Assembly (NCBI RefSeq): GCF_003312425.1
Contig: NZ_QNUX01000006.1
Coordinates: 62,001-126,000, forward strand
Length of the DNA stretch: 64,000 nucleotides
Origin: Flavobacterium psychrolimnae
GTDB taxonomy: Bacteria; Bacteroidota; Bacteroidia; Flavobacteriales; Flavobacteriaceae
Direction of reading: 5' to 3'
Below the pieces are notes generated by a model. That model did not search any database. It saw only the letters and a program-made list of their open reading frames with translations, and was not told the origin of the DNA. The position numbers and the translations under genes were made by a program. This document shows positions 36,881-44,601 of this stretch, piece by piece (positions within the stretch are counted from its first letter, which is position 1; every line of letters starts with the position of its first letter).

Positions 36881-37036
36881 TTATCTCTTACAGGAGACAA
36901 TCTGTTGTTGTAAATCCGAGTAAAATTCTTTAAGTTTGTCAAGCCTTAAAAGAGCAGTCGTTTCAAGTCTTGCCTTAAATATGGACTGATTTTTACTGTC
37001 ATCAGGGCAAAAATCGTTTTTTTTTAAAGTAGCATT
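36881..37036 (-). pseudogene. Possible C-terminal remnant of a coding sequence
   Basis: On the minus strand 51 codons are open between a TGA (39-37 side, at 37037) and a TAA at 36881, with no start codon at the front. The translation (KKNDFCPDDSKNQSIFKARL, then LRLDKLKEFYSDLQQQIVSC) looks like the end of a helical protein and not like random AT-rich sequence. An A9 run lies near the 5' end, where a frameshift could sit. It may also be chance. Confidence 0.25.
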
Positions 37037-37088
37037 TCAATAAATCGGTTAATCAAATAATGGATTAACGTAATTAACAATATAGATT

Positions 37089-37538
37089 ATGAGTTTATCA
37101 GTACTAATCATGGACGAAATGAAAACCGCCATGAGAGCTAAAGATACAGTTGCATTAGAAGCTTTAAGAGCTATTAAATCCGAAATTCTTTTAGCTCAGA
37201 CAGCATCAGGATCAAAAGAAGAAATAACGCAAGATGACGAGGTTAAATTGCTACAAAGACTAGTGAAGACTCGTAAAGAAAGTGCTAGGATTTTTACGGA
37301 GCAAAATCGTTTGGATTTAGCTGAACCAGAATTAGCTCAAATTGCTGTAATCGAAAAATTCTTACCGGCACAATTAAGCGAAGCAGAAGTCGAAGTAGTG
37401 ATAGCAAAAATCATTGCAGAAACTGGAGCTTCAGGAATTGCATCAATGGGAAAAGTAATGGGATTAGCAGCTGCAAAATTAGGTGGAACAGCCGAAGGAA
37501 AAACTATTTCTACAATTGTGAAAAAACTATTGACATAA
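37089..37538 (+). CDS. GatB/YqeY-domain protein
   Basis: 149 residues, all helical, homologous to the tRNA-binding tail domain of GatB. It begins MSLSVLIMDEMKTAMRAKDT and ends with IASMGKVMGLAAAKLGGTAE followed by a helix. Stand-alone YqeY proteins are widespread and of unclear function, possibly linked to amidotransferase or tRNA metabolism. A tRNA gene follows at 37610. Confidence 0.88.
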   Translation: MSLSVLIMDEMKTAMRAKDTVALEALRAIKSEILLAQTASGSKEEITQDDEVKLLQRLVKTRKESARIFTEQNRLDLAEPELAQIAVIEKFLPAQLSEAEVEVVIAKIIAETGASGIASMGKVMGLAAAKLGGTAEGKTISTIVKKLLT

Positions 37539-37552
37539 CTTTTTGGATTCAA

Positions 37553-37591
37553 GATTAACGATTTTAGATCATAAATCTAAAATCGTTAATC
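37553..37591. other. Perfect 17-bp hairpin between the YqeY-like gene and tRNA-Arg
   Basis: Arms 37553-37569 and 37575-37591 are perfect reverse complements with a CATAA loop. The hairpin follows the stop codon by 14 nt, but there is no T run, so it may protect the 3' end or mark processing instead of acting as a classic terminator. Confidence 0.7.
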
Positions 37592-37609
37592 AGCAATCTT
37601 AAATCAAAT

Positions 37610-37683
37610 GGCTGCGTAGTTCAACTGGATAGAATATCAGATTTCGACTCTGAGGGTTGCAGGTTCGAACCCTGTCGCGGCCA
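37610..37683 (+). tRNA. tRNA-Arg (anticodon TCG)
   Basis: A 74-nt cloverleaf: acceptor GGCTGCG/CGCGGCC with one G-T pair, D stem GTTC/GAAT, anticodon stem TCAGA/TCTGA with loop TTTCGAC (anticodon TCG, reading CGA and other CGN codons), T arm GCAGG/CCTGT with TTCGAAC. CCA is not encoded after the discriminator A. Confidence 0.95.
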
Positions 37684-37694
37684 CAAACACATAT

Positions 37695-37748
37695 AAAAAT
37701 GCTTCGAAAAATCAAGTTGGCTTGAATTCTTTTGAAGCATTTTTTTTC
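37695..37748 (+). terminator. Terminator after tRNA-Arg
   Basis: AAAAATGCTTC and GAAGCATTTTT form the stem base, with a second inner stem TCAAG/CTTGA; a T run follows. Confidence 0.75.
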
Positions 37749-37768
37749 TTTTAAAGCAGTTATAATAC

Positions 37769-38569
37769 ATGTCACTACAGCTTTTTATTTCAATACTTTT
37801 TGGGACATTATTTCTCCTGCTTTTAATTTTTAGAGTTGTTGAGCCAACTTATGTATTGATATTTAATAAGCCACTATATATTCATTGGTATCCTTTTTCC
37901 AAGAAATTGAAATTAAGTCAACGACAAATTTTAATAAATGATTTTCCGTTTTATAACAGGCTTTCTGCTAAGAAGAAAATGTATTTTGAACATCGGATTA
38001 TTGAGTTTGTAGCTAAATATCAGTTCATTGGTAAAGACATTAATGTTACGGAGCAAATGCAAATATTGATTGCAGGAACCTATGTAATGTTAACCTTTGG
38101 GATGAGAAATTATCTTGTGAATTTGTTCGATAAAATAATTATTTATCCTTTCAATTATTTTTCTATCGTAAATCAAGCGCATCACAAAGGAGAATTTAAT
38201 CCCAGAATGAAAGCTGTGGTGTTTTCATGGGAAGATTTTATCATCGGACATTCAACTTCAAACGATAATATAAATTTGGGTTTACATGAGTTCTCTCATG
38301 TGTTGCATTTTCATTGTTTAAAAAGTAATGATCCAAGCGCCACTGTATTTTTTGATGCGTTTAATGAAGTTATAAAATATTATAGCGATCCAGTTTTGAA
38401 TAAGGAGTTAACTCGAACAGATTATTTTAGATTGTATGCGTATGAAAATCAATTCGAATTTTTATCGCTAATTCTGGAGCATTTCTTTGAGACGCCTCAT
38501 GTTTTTAAAAGTTTGCATCCTGAATTGTATGCCCACGTAGCGGCCATGATTAATTTCAAAGACGAATAA
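37769..38569 (+). CDS. Zinc-dependent peptidase, MtfA-like (M90)
   Basis: 266 residues. An N-terminal membrane helix (about 4-22) anchors a domain with the zinc motif HEFSH (173-177). The context LGLHEFSHVLHFHCLK matches the MtfA/M90 family. The E. coli homologue is cytosolic and cleaves peptides when released from the repressor Mlc; the membrane anchor here is a difference. A possible third ligand is the Glu in DAFNEVIKYY. Function in flavobacteria is unknown. Confidence 0.8.
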   Translation: MSLQLFISILFGTLFLLLLIFRVVEPTYVLIFNKPLYIHWYPFSKKLKLSQRQILINDFPFYNRLSAKKKMYFEHRIIEFVAKYQFIGKDINVTEQMQILIAGTYVMLTFGMRNYLVNLFDKIIIYPFNYFSIVNQAHHKGEFNPRMKAVVFSWEDFIIGHSTSNDNINLGLHEFSHVLHFHCLKSNDPSATVFFDAFNEVIKYYSDPVLNKELTRTDYFRLYAYENQFEFLSLILEHFFETPHVFKSLHPELYAHVAAMINFKDE

Positions 38570-38575
38570 TTGAAT

Positions 38576-38605
38576 AAAAAATGGCGCTTAAAGCGCCATT
38601 TTTTA
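38576..38605. terminator. Bidirectional terminator between the peptidase gene and rpe
   Basis: AAAAATGGCGCTT and AAGCGCCATTTTT pair around a single base, with A and T tracts on either side, serving both convergent genes. Confidence 0.82.
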
Positions 38606-39268
38606 TTAGAAGTTTGTGAGTTTCTTTAAATCTTGTATCGTTTGCGTTGGATTTTCTGCTTTGAAAACAAAGCTTCCGGCCACCAGAACATCGGCTCCGG
38701 CTTCCACTAATTGTTTTGCATTTTTATTGGTTACTCCGCCATCAACTTCAATAAGTGTTGTCGCCCCTTTTCTATTGATTAAATCTTTTAACTTTTTAAC
38801 TTTTGCATAAGTGTTTTCAATAAAAGATTGTCCTCCAAAACCTGGATTCACACTCATGATACAAACTAAATCAATATCGTTAATTACGTCCTCTAACAAA
38901 TCAATATTAGTATGTGGATTAATGGCAACTCCAGCTTTCATTCCTTCTGCTTTGATGGCTTGTAGCGTTCTGTGAAGGTGTGTACAAGCTTCATAGTGTA
39001 CGCTTAGAATATTTGCTCCTAATTCAGCAAAAGTTTTAATGTAACGGTCTGGATCGATAATCATCAAGTGAACGTCAATTGTTTTTTTGGCATGGCGGTT
39101 AATGGCTTCCAAAACTGGCATTCCATAAGAAATGTTTGGAACAAAAACGCCATCCATGATGTCGATATGAAACCAATCGGCTTCGCTGTTGTTAATCATT
39201 TCGATGTCGCGTTGCAGATTACCAAAATCGGCAGCAAGCACAGATGGTGCAATAAGTGTATTCTTCAT
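38606..39268 (-). CDS. rpe: Ribulose-phosphate 3-epimerase
   Basis: 220 residues from ATG 39268 (MKNTLIAPSVLAADFGNLQR); the frame is open for 12 further codons upstream, but that part has no family match. TIM-barrel metal and catalytic motifs are present: HIDIMDGVFVPN, VHLMI, VNPGFGGQSF and EVDGGV. It interconverts ribulose 5-phosphate and xylulose 5-phosphate in the pentose phosphate pathway. Confidence 0.95.
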   Translation of the reverse strand: MKNTLIAPSVLAADFGNLQRDIEMINNSEADWFHIDIMDGVFVPNISYGMPVLEAINRHAKKTIDVHLMIIDPDRYIKTFAELGANILSVHYEACTHLHRTLQAIKAEGMKAGVAINPHTNIDLLEDVINDIDLVCIMSVNPGFGGQSFIENTYAKVKKLKDLINRKGATTLIEVDGGVTNKNAKQLVEAGADVLVAGSFVFKAENPTQTIQDLKKLTNF

Positions 39269-39402
39269 TGTGTAGTTGTTACGTAGAGACGCACTGAAGT
39301 GCATCTTTACAGATTGTGTTGTTTGTGCAAAAGTAGTTTTTTTGCAGCAATTGGAGAAAGTTTTTTATAGATTCAATTCGTGAATTGTTTAGCAATTTGC
39401 GT

Positions 39403-39484
39403 AAAGGATAGAGGCGGTATCCTCGAAGTGTAACGGAGAGATAAAGCCGAAAGCCTGACCCGAAGTTTTTACGGAGGGTTACGT
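39403..39484. repeat. Palindromic intergenic element (copy 2 of a dispersed family)
   Basis: Left block GGATAGAGGCGGTATCC (39406-39422) and right block GATAAAGCCGAAAGCCTGAC (39450-39469) correspond, in opposite orientation, to the two outer blocks of the element at 7573-7668. The tail GTTTTTACGGAGGGTTACGTC looks like a further conserved part. Confidence 0.5.
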
Positions 39485-39545
39485 CCAAATCATTATAAAC
39501 GGGAAAGGTTTAAGGGAATCTGAAATGAATTCAGATTAAAAAATA

Positions 39546-39570
39546 AAACTCCGGTAATCAGCCGGAGTTT
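39546..39570. terminator. GC-rich hairpin in the rpe-rpoD spacer
   Basis: AAACTCCGG-taatcag-CCGGAGTTT, perfect 9-bp stem with A on one side and T on the other. No plus-strand gene precedes it, so what it terminates is unclear. Confidence 0.5.
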
Positions 39571-39631
39571 CAATCATCAATCAAAAAACGAACAGTTAAT
39601 CAGACCGTCGTTACTTATTAGTCGAAAGCCG

Positions 39632-39677
39632 AAAGTCAAAAATCATACTGTTGTTGGACGATATGATTTTTGACTTT
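39632..39677 (-). terminator. 16-bp hairpin downstream of rpoD
   Basis: Arms 39632-39647 and 39662-39677 are perfect complements (TATGATTTTTGACTTT), 17 nt beyond the rpoD stop. There is no long T run after the stem, so it could be a transcript-end stabiliser. Confidence 0.5.
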
Positions 39678-39693
39678 ATAGCATTTGACTGTA

Positions 39694-40557
39694 TTATCCT
39701 AAATAGGTTTTTAATATTTTACTTCTTGAAGTGTGTTTTAATCTGCGGATTGCTTTTTCCTTGATTTGACGCACACGCTCACGAGTTAGGTCGAAAGTTT
39801 CTCCGATTTCCTCTAATGTCATTGGGTGTTGATCGCCAAGACCAAAGTACAAACGAACTACATCAGCTTCTCTTGGAGTCAATGTTTCTAAGGAACGCTC
39901 GATTTCGGTACGCAATGATTCGTGGATTAATTCTCTGTCTGGATTTGGTGACTCACCAGAACGCAATACATCGTAAAGGTTAGAATCTTCTCCTTCTACA
40001 AGAGGTGCATCCATTGATAAGTGTCGACCAGAGTTTTTCATACTCTCTTTTACGTCATTTACGGTCATATCAAGTTCTTTTGCAATTTCCTCAGCAGATG
40101 GTGGACGCTCGTTAGATTGCTCTAATAAAGCGTACATTTTGTTGATTTTATTGATAGAACCAATTTTGTTCAAAGGCAAACGAACGATACGAGATTGTTC
40201 TGCCAATGCTTGTAATATAGATTGACGAATCCACCAAACTGCATACGAGATGAATTTGAAACCACGTGTTTCATCAAAACGTTGTGCTGCTTTTATCAAT
40301 CCTAAATTTCCTTCGTTAATCAAATCGGGAAGCGTTAACCCTTGATTTTGGTATTGTTTTGCCACCGAAACCACGAAACGTAAATTGGCTTTTGTCAATT
40401 TCTCTAATGCTTTCTGGTCACCAGCTTTAATCTTTTGTGCTAATTCTACTTCTTCGTCAGCGGTAATAAGGTCAACTTTTCCAATTTCTTGTAAATACTT
40501 GTCTAATGATGCAGTTTCACGATTTGTTACCTGCTTGGTGATTTTAAGTTGTCTCAT
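39694..40557 (-). CDS. rpoD: Primary sigma factor RpoD/SigA (Bacteroidota type)
   Basis: 287 residues without region 1.1, which is typical of the phylum. Region 1.2 [20 protein letters not shown], region 2 [20 protein letters not shown] and [18 protein letters not shown], region 3 and region 4.2 ([20 protein letters not shown]) are all intact. It directs housekeeping transcription from TTG/TAnnTTTG promoters such as those in this window. Unusually for this phylum the start is preceded by a strong Shine-Dalgarno-like GAGGAG. Confidence 0.95.
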   Translation of the reverse strand: MRQLKITKQVTNRETASLDKYLQEIGKVDLITADEEVELAQKIKAGDQKALEKLTKANLRFVVSVAKQYQNQGLTLPDLINEGNLGLIKAAQRFDETRGFKFISYAVWWIRQSILQALAEQSRIVRLPLNKIGSINKINKMYALLEQSNERPPSAEEIAKELDMTVNDVKESMKNSGRHLSMDAPLVEGEDSNLYDVLRSGESPNPDRELIHESLRTEIERSLETLTPREADVVRLYFGLGDQHPMTLEEIGETFDLTRERVRQIKEKAIRRLKHTSRSKILKTYLG

Positions 40558-40565
40558 GTTTTTGT

Positions 40566-40571
40566 CTCCTC
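40566..40571 (-). promoter_or_regulatory. Shine-Dalgarno-like GAGGAG before rpoD
   Basis: GAGGAG lies 8 nt before the rpoD ATG. Nearly all other starts in the window have only AT-rich leaders. Confidence 0.6.
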
Positions 40572-40653
40572 AATTTTTAAGTGTACAAATGATTATACGT
40601 ATGGAGTTTCAGAAAAGTTACAATAGTTTTTAAAATAAATTAAATAAAAACAA

Positions 40654-40685
40654 AAATCCCGTTTCAAATTCATGAAACGGGATTT
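40654..40685 (-). terminator. Terminator of rpsO-pnp
   Basis: AAATCCCGTTTCA and TGAAACGGGATTT form a perfect 13-bp stem, and a T-rich tail follows on the minus strand. It lies 36 nt after the pnp stop. Confidence 0.85.
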
Positions 40686-40720
40686 CCTATAAATAAACCT
40701 TTAGTAAACTTAAGATCTGA

Positions 40721-42862
40721 TTACTCTTTTCTTTCCTCACGTGGAGGTCTTGGCATAAGTGCTTTTCTTGACACTTTTTCTTTTCTGGTTTTTGGATCTA
40801 ATCCTAAGTATTTTACTTCGAATACATCACCCATTTTTACTAGATCAGAAACATTTTCTGTGCGTTCCCAAGCCAATTCAGATACGTGTAATAAAACTTC
40901 GTTTCCTGGAGCTGCTGTATATTCTACAACTGCACCAAAATCTAGCATTTTGATTACTTTTACTTCATAAGACTCATTCATTTGAGGCTTGAAAGTGATT
41001 GATTTAATTTTAGCTAATACCGCTTCTATTCCAGCAGGATCTGTTCCTAAAATTTCAATAACTCCTTCTTCAGTAGTTGGATCTTCATTGATAACAATTG
41101 TAGTTCCTGTAGTTTTTTGTAATTCTTGAATTACTTTTCCACCAGGTCCTATCAATGCTCCGATAAACGCATTAGGAATTCTTCTTGTAATGATTTTTGG
41201 AGCGTAAGCTTTAACATCTGCTTTTGGCTCAGCTAAAGTTTCGATTAATTTTCCAAGAATATGCAAACGACCGTCACGAGCTTGCGCCAATGCTGCTTCC
41301 ATAATCTCGTATTTCAATCCGTCAATCTTGATGTCCATTTGACAAGCTGTAATTCCTACAGAAGTTCCAGTTACTTTAAAGTCCATATCTCCTAAGTGAT
41401 CTTCATCACCAAGAATGTCAGATAATACAGCAAAACGTTCTCCATCAGTAATTAATCCCATCGCAATTCCAGAAACTGGACGAATCATTTGAATACCAGC
41501 ATCCATAAGTGCTAAAGTTCCAGCACAAACTGTTGCCATAGAAGATGAACCGTTAGATTCTAAAACTTCAGATACTACACGAATTGTATAAGGACAATCA
41601 GCAGGAATCATGTTTTTTAATGCTCTTTGAGCTAAGTTTCCGTGACCTACTTCTCTTCTTGAAGTTCCTCTTAAAGGACGAGCTTCACCAGTTGAGAAAG
41701 GGGGGAAGTTATAATGTAAGTAGAATTTTTCTTCACCTTGTTCTGATGGAGAGTCAATTTGGTTTGCTTCTCTAGAGGTTCCTAAAGTTGCTGTTGCCAA
41801 TGCTTGTGTTTCTCCACGGGTAAATAAAGCTGATCCGTGAACAGATGGTAAGTAATCTACTTCACTCCAGATTGATCTGATTTCGGTAGTTTTTCTTCCG
41901 TCTAAACGTGTTCCTAAATCTAGGGTTACGTTACGAACTGCTTCTTTGTTTGTTTTGTAAAAATATTTAGAAACTAAATCGCCATTTGCGGCTAATTCTT
42001 CTTCTGTAAATAATGCTTTTACTTCTTCTTTTACTTCTGCAAATGAAGCTGTACGTTCTTGTTTTGAAGAACCTTTGCTTGCAATAGCATAAATTTTATC
42101 GTAAGATGCGTCTTTTACTTTTGCATAAATAGTCTCATCTTCTCTTTCTCCTTCATAGGTACGAACTTCTTTTTTCCCAAAAGCAGCTTGCAAACGTAGT
42201 TGAGCAGCAATTTGATTTTTGATGTGTTCGTGTGCAAATTTAATTGCTTCTAACATTTCTGCTTCTGAAATTTCTTTCATTTCACCTTCTACCATTGCGA
42301 TAGAATCCATTGAAGCTCCAATCATCATATCAATGTCAGATAATGCTAATTGAGCGCGACTTGGATTGATGATGAATTTACCATCAATTCTTCCAACTCT
42401 AGCTTCAGAAATTAAAGTTTCGAAAGGAATGTCAGATAAAGCTAATGCTGCTGAAGCGGCTAAACCAGCTAATGCATCTGGCATTACATCTTCGTCATAA
42501 GACATTAATTGAATCATCACTTGTACTTCTGCGTGGTAATCATCTGGGAAAAGTGGACGCAAAACACGGTCTACTAAACGCATTGTTAACACTTCGTTAT
42601 CACTTGGACGCGCTTCTCTTTTGAAGAAACCACCAGGAAAACGTCCTGCTGCAGCAAATTTTTCACGATAATCTACCGTAAGTGGTAAAAAGTCGATACC
42701 TGGACTTGCTTTTCTTGAAGATACTACTGTTCCTAAAATAACAGTTTTTCCTATTCTTACTACTACAGATCCATCAGCTTGTTTGGCTAAACGACCTGTC
42801 TCGATTGTGATGTTTCTGCCATCACCTAAATCGATACTTTCTACAAATAATTGTGGAATCAT
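40721..42862 (-). CDS. pnp: Polynucleotide phosphorylase
   Basis: 713 residues. Two RNase PH domains flank a helical domain; the second holds the catalytic region ([12 protein letters not shown] and [13 protein letters not shown]). A KH domain ([20 protein letters not shown]) and an S1 domain ([18 protein letters not shown]) complete the C-terminus. It degrades RNA 3' to 5' by phosphorolysis. It lies downstream of rpsO, the classic rpsO-pnp arrangement, with 237 nt between them. Confidence 0.96.
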   Translation of the reverse strand: MIPQLFVESIDLGDGRNITIETGRLAKQADGSVVVRIGKTVILGTVVSSRKASPGIDFLPLTVDYREKFAAAGRFPGGFFKREARPSDNEVLTMRLVDRVLRPLFPDDYHAEVQVMIQLMSYDEDVMPDALAGLAASAALALSDIPFETLISEARVGRIDGKFIINPSRAQLALSDIDMMIGASMDSIAMVEGEMKEISEAEMLEAIKFAHEHIKNQIAAQLRLQAAFGKKEVRTYEGEREDETIYAKVKDASYDKIYAIASKGSSKQERTASFAEVKEEVKALFTEEELAANGDLVSKYFYKTNKEAVRNVTLDLGTRLDGRKTTEIRSIWSEVDYLPSVHGSALFTRGETQALATATLGTSREANQIDSPSEQGEEKFYLHYNFPPFSTGEARPLRGTSRREVGHGNLAQRALKNMIPADCPYTIRVVSEVLESNGSSSMATVCAGTLALMDAGIQMIRPVSGIAMGLITDGERFAVLSDILGDEDHLGDMDFKVTGTSVGITACQMDIKIDGLKYEIMEAALAQARDGRLHILGKLIETLAEPKADVKAYAPKIITRRIPNAFIGALIGPGGKVIQELQKTTGTTIVINEDPTTEEGVIEILGTDPAGIEAVLAKIKSITFKPQMNESYEVKVIKMLDFGAVVEYTAAPGNEVLLHVSELAWERTENVSDLVKMGDVFEVKYLGLDPKTRKEKVSRKALMPRPPREERKE

Positions 42863-43062
42863 AAATTTAATTTATTAGTTAAACATGGGTTCTAGTTGTG
42901 TTGTAGTTGTTGTTTTGCGTAGTTAATGCCTAAAACCCAATGAAAAACCAAACTTTTTTTATTCATCCGTACTAATTTAGTACAGACTTTATGGTGTAGT
43001 CTTGATTCTAATCCCTTTTGTGTCAGGACCAAAATAGAACCTTTAGACTTTAAATTGTAAAA

Positions 43063-43092
43063 TAAAAAAAGAGGCACTTTCGCACCTCTTTT
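43063..43092 (-). terminator. Terminator behind rpsO
   Basis: On the minus strand GAGGTGC-GAAA-GTGCCTC followed by seven T, directly after rpsO; two of the seven pairs are G-U. Some read-through into pnp is expected. Confidence 0.7.
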
Positions 43093-43099
43093 ATATTGA

Positions 43100-43366
43100 T
43101 TATTTTCTGATATTCAATACTTTGATAATTTCACGGTATCTGTTGATTTCTGTTTTCTTCAAGTAATCCAACAAAGATCTTCTTTTACCTACAAGCAATA
43201 CTAATGAACGCTCTGTATTATAATCATGACGATTTTTTTTCAAGTGCTCAGTCAAGTGGCTAATTCTGAAAGTGAATAAAGCAATCTGCGCTTCAGCTTT
43301 TCCTGTGTTTGTTTTTTCTCCGTGTTGAGCGAAGATTTCTTCTTTAATCTCTTTAGTTAAATACAT
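43100..43366 (-). CDS. rpsO: 30S ribosomal protein S15
   Basis: 88 residues, normal length. Signature: NTGKAEAQIALFTFRISHLT, then LKKNRHDYNTERSLVLLVGK and RRSLLDYLKK. It binds 16S rRNA early in 30S assembly. In several phyla S15 represses its own mRNA; here a small hairpin stands at the very 5' end of the predicted transcript. Confidence 0.97.
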   Translation of the reverse strand: MYLTKEIKEEIFAQHGEKTNTGKAEAQIALFTFRISHLTEHLKKNRHDYNTERSLVLLVGKRRSLLDYLKKTEINRYREIIKVLNIRK

Positions 43367-43396
43367 TCCAATATTTGTTTAATGATTTTTATGTAT

Positions 43397-43417
43397 GTCA
43401 TATATCTATTATATGAC
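43397..43417 (-). promoter_or_regulatory. Hairpin at the 5' end of the rpsO leader
   Basis: GTCATATA and TATATGAC are perfect 8-bp arms around a 5-nt loop. The predicted transcription start (about 43418) puts the hairpin at the 5' end of the mRNA. Confidence 0.45.
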
Positions 43418-43422
43418 GGGTG

Positions 43423-43452
43423 CAAAAGTAAAAATAATTATGACAAGAACAA
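43423..43452 (-). promoter_or_regulatory. rpsO promoter
   Basis: Minus strand: TTG (43452-43450), 19-nt spacer, TACTTTTG (43430-43423), an exact consensus match. Predicted leader about 50 nt. Confidence 0.62.
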
Positions 43453-43521
43453 AATAAACCTTTCTTTATTTGTGAATTGGCGAAGCATTTATGAATTGCC
43501 AGTGATGCATTGTTTTAAATC

Positions 43522-43977
43522 TTAATATAACTTCGCAATTTCTTGATTAACAAACTCTAAGAATTTTTCATCCTCTTCAGTAAAAGGATCTATTACATGG
43601 CTGTCAATATCAATTTGACCTATGTTTTCTCCGTTTACAAAAAGCGGCACCACGATTTCTGATTTTACGGTAAAACTACAAGCGATGTAATTGTCTTGCG
43701 CCGAAACGTCTGGAACTACAAAGTTTTCGTTAGAAACTGCTACTTGTCCGCAAATTCCTTTTCCGAAAGGGATTACAGTATGGTCTGTCTCTGCTCCTAC
43801 ATAAGGTCCTAAGTGCAATGTTTTAGATTCATGATTTGCAAAATAAAATCCAACCCAATTGTAATAGGAAATGGAGTCGCTAAGCAATTGACAAATAGAT
43901 AAAAGTTTTTCGTCTCTTGAAAGCGTTGTATTTAATGTGATTTCGGTTACTTTTGGTTGTAATTCTTGAAATGTCAT
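43522..43977 (-). CDS. GAF-domain protein, fRMsr-like (free methionine-R-sulfoxide reductase)
   Basis: 151 residues, one GAF domain. Family motifs: YYNWVGFYF, PFGKGICGQVA with Cys76, NYIACSFTVKSEIVVPL with Cys100, and GQIDIDSH. fRMsr enzymes reduce free Met-R-sulfoxide with three Cys residues; the first (in the GxxACxxIPFG region) is replaced here, where the sequence reads ETDHTVIPFG. Two of the three Cys may suffice, or the protein may have another role. Divergent from xrtF. Confidence 0.82.
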   Translation of the reverse strand: MTFQELQPKVTEITLNTTLSRDEKLLSICQLLSDSISYYNWVGFYFANHESKTLHLGPYVGAETDHTVIPFGKGICGQVAVSNENFVVPDVSAQDNYIACSFTVKSEIVVPLFVNGENIGQIDIDSHVIDPFTEEDEKFLEFVNQEIAKLY

Positions 43978-43997
43978 GTTTTTAATTTTTATTTATG

Positions 43998-44005
43998 CAA
44001 AAGTA
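43998..44005 (-). promoter_or_regulatory. -7 box (TACTTTTG) of the GAF-domain gene
   Basis: Exact TAnnTTTG on the minus strand 21 nt before the ATG at 43977. On the plus strand TAAATTTG at 44031-44038 may serve xrtF. Confidence 0.4.
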
Positions 44006-44052
44006 TTTAAAGCCTGTTTCAAAAATTACATAAATTTGTTAAAAAATTGATT

Positions 44053-44601
44053 TTGAAAAAATATTTTATTCTCTACAAACCATTTTTGCTTTTTCTGGGC
44101 ACTTTTTTTTTGACATATATAGTACTAACTTTTTTGTATCAGCAATATCTTAATGGTTTTCAAGAAAATGAAATGGATTCTATTACCAGAATGGTGAGTG
44201 ATAATACACAATGGGTTATGCAATTATTTAATAACCAATCCTACATTGAAGAAAGTGCAACACATCCTTATATGAAGTTGTTTTATGATGGTAAATATGT
44301 TGCCCGAATTGTGGAAGGCTGCAATGCAATCAGCGTAATTATTTTGTTTGTTTCATTTGTGGTCGCTTTTTCAGGGAAACTAAAAACCACATTGTTATTT
44401 ATCTTTGGCGGAAGCCTACTTATTTATGTGTTGAATGTTTTGAGAATTGCAGCATTAAGTTCGCTGATTTTTTATTTTCCAAAACAAGAACCATTTCTAC
44501 ACGGAGTCCTTTTTCCTTTGTATATTTATGGTGTAGTTTTTATGTTGTGGTTAATTTGGGTACGTAATTTTTCTAGATATGCTTCAAAAGATACTAAATA
44601 A
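44053..44601 (+). CDS. xrtF: Exosortase family protein XrtF
   Basis: 182 residues from TTG 44053 (another TTG lies 6 nt upstream). Five to six membrane helices. Exosortase catalytic residues are present: Cys90 in VEGCNAISV, Arg131 in LNVLRIAAL and His150 in FLHGVLFP. By analogy with other exosortases it would cleave a C-terminal sorting tail at the periplasmic face of the inner membrane. XrtF is the compact variant of Flavobacteriia; its targets are not known. It overlaps the next gene by 23 nt. Confidence 0.88.
   Translation: MKKYFILYKPFLLFLGTFFLTYIVLTFLYQQYLNGFQENEMDSITRMVSDNTQWVMQLFNNQSYIEESATHPYMKLFYDGKYVARIVEGCNAISVIILFVSFVVAFSGKLKTTLLFIFGGSLLIYVLNVLRIAALSSLIFYFPKQEPFLHGVLFPLYIYGVVFMLWLIWVRNFSRYASKDTK

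Larger units (their letters stand above)
39269..39693. other. Non-coding spacer between rpe and rpoD
   Basis: 425 bp without a supportable gene. It holds the palindrome CAATTC-gt-GAATTG (39374-39387), a repeat element (39403-39484), a GC-rich hairpin (39546-39570), a 22-nt copy of the leader found at 11948 (39571-39592), and a 16-bp hairpin (39632-39677) behind rpoD. An open minus-strand frame at 39279-39488 is only the repeat read through. Confidence 0.6.

Noticed and set aside
39279-39488. 69-codon minus-strand frame in the rpe-rpoD spacer
   Set aside because: It is the palindromic repeat read through; the composition is that of the repeat and no start signal is seen.
42892-43077. 61-codon minus-strand frame between rpsO and pnp
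   Set aside because: No family motif, lies in the rpsO terminator and pnp leader, and contains the palindrome; treated as non-coding, though I cannot exclude a small lineage-specific gene.
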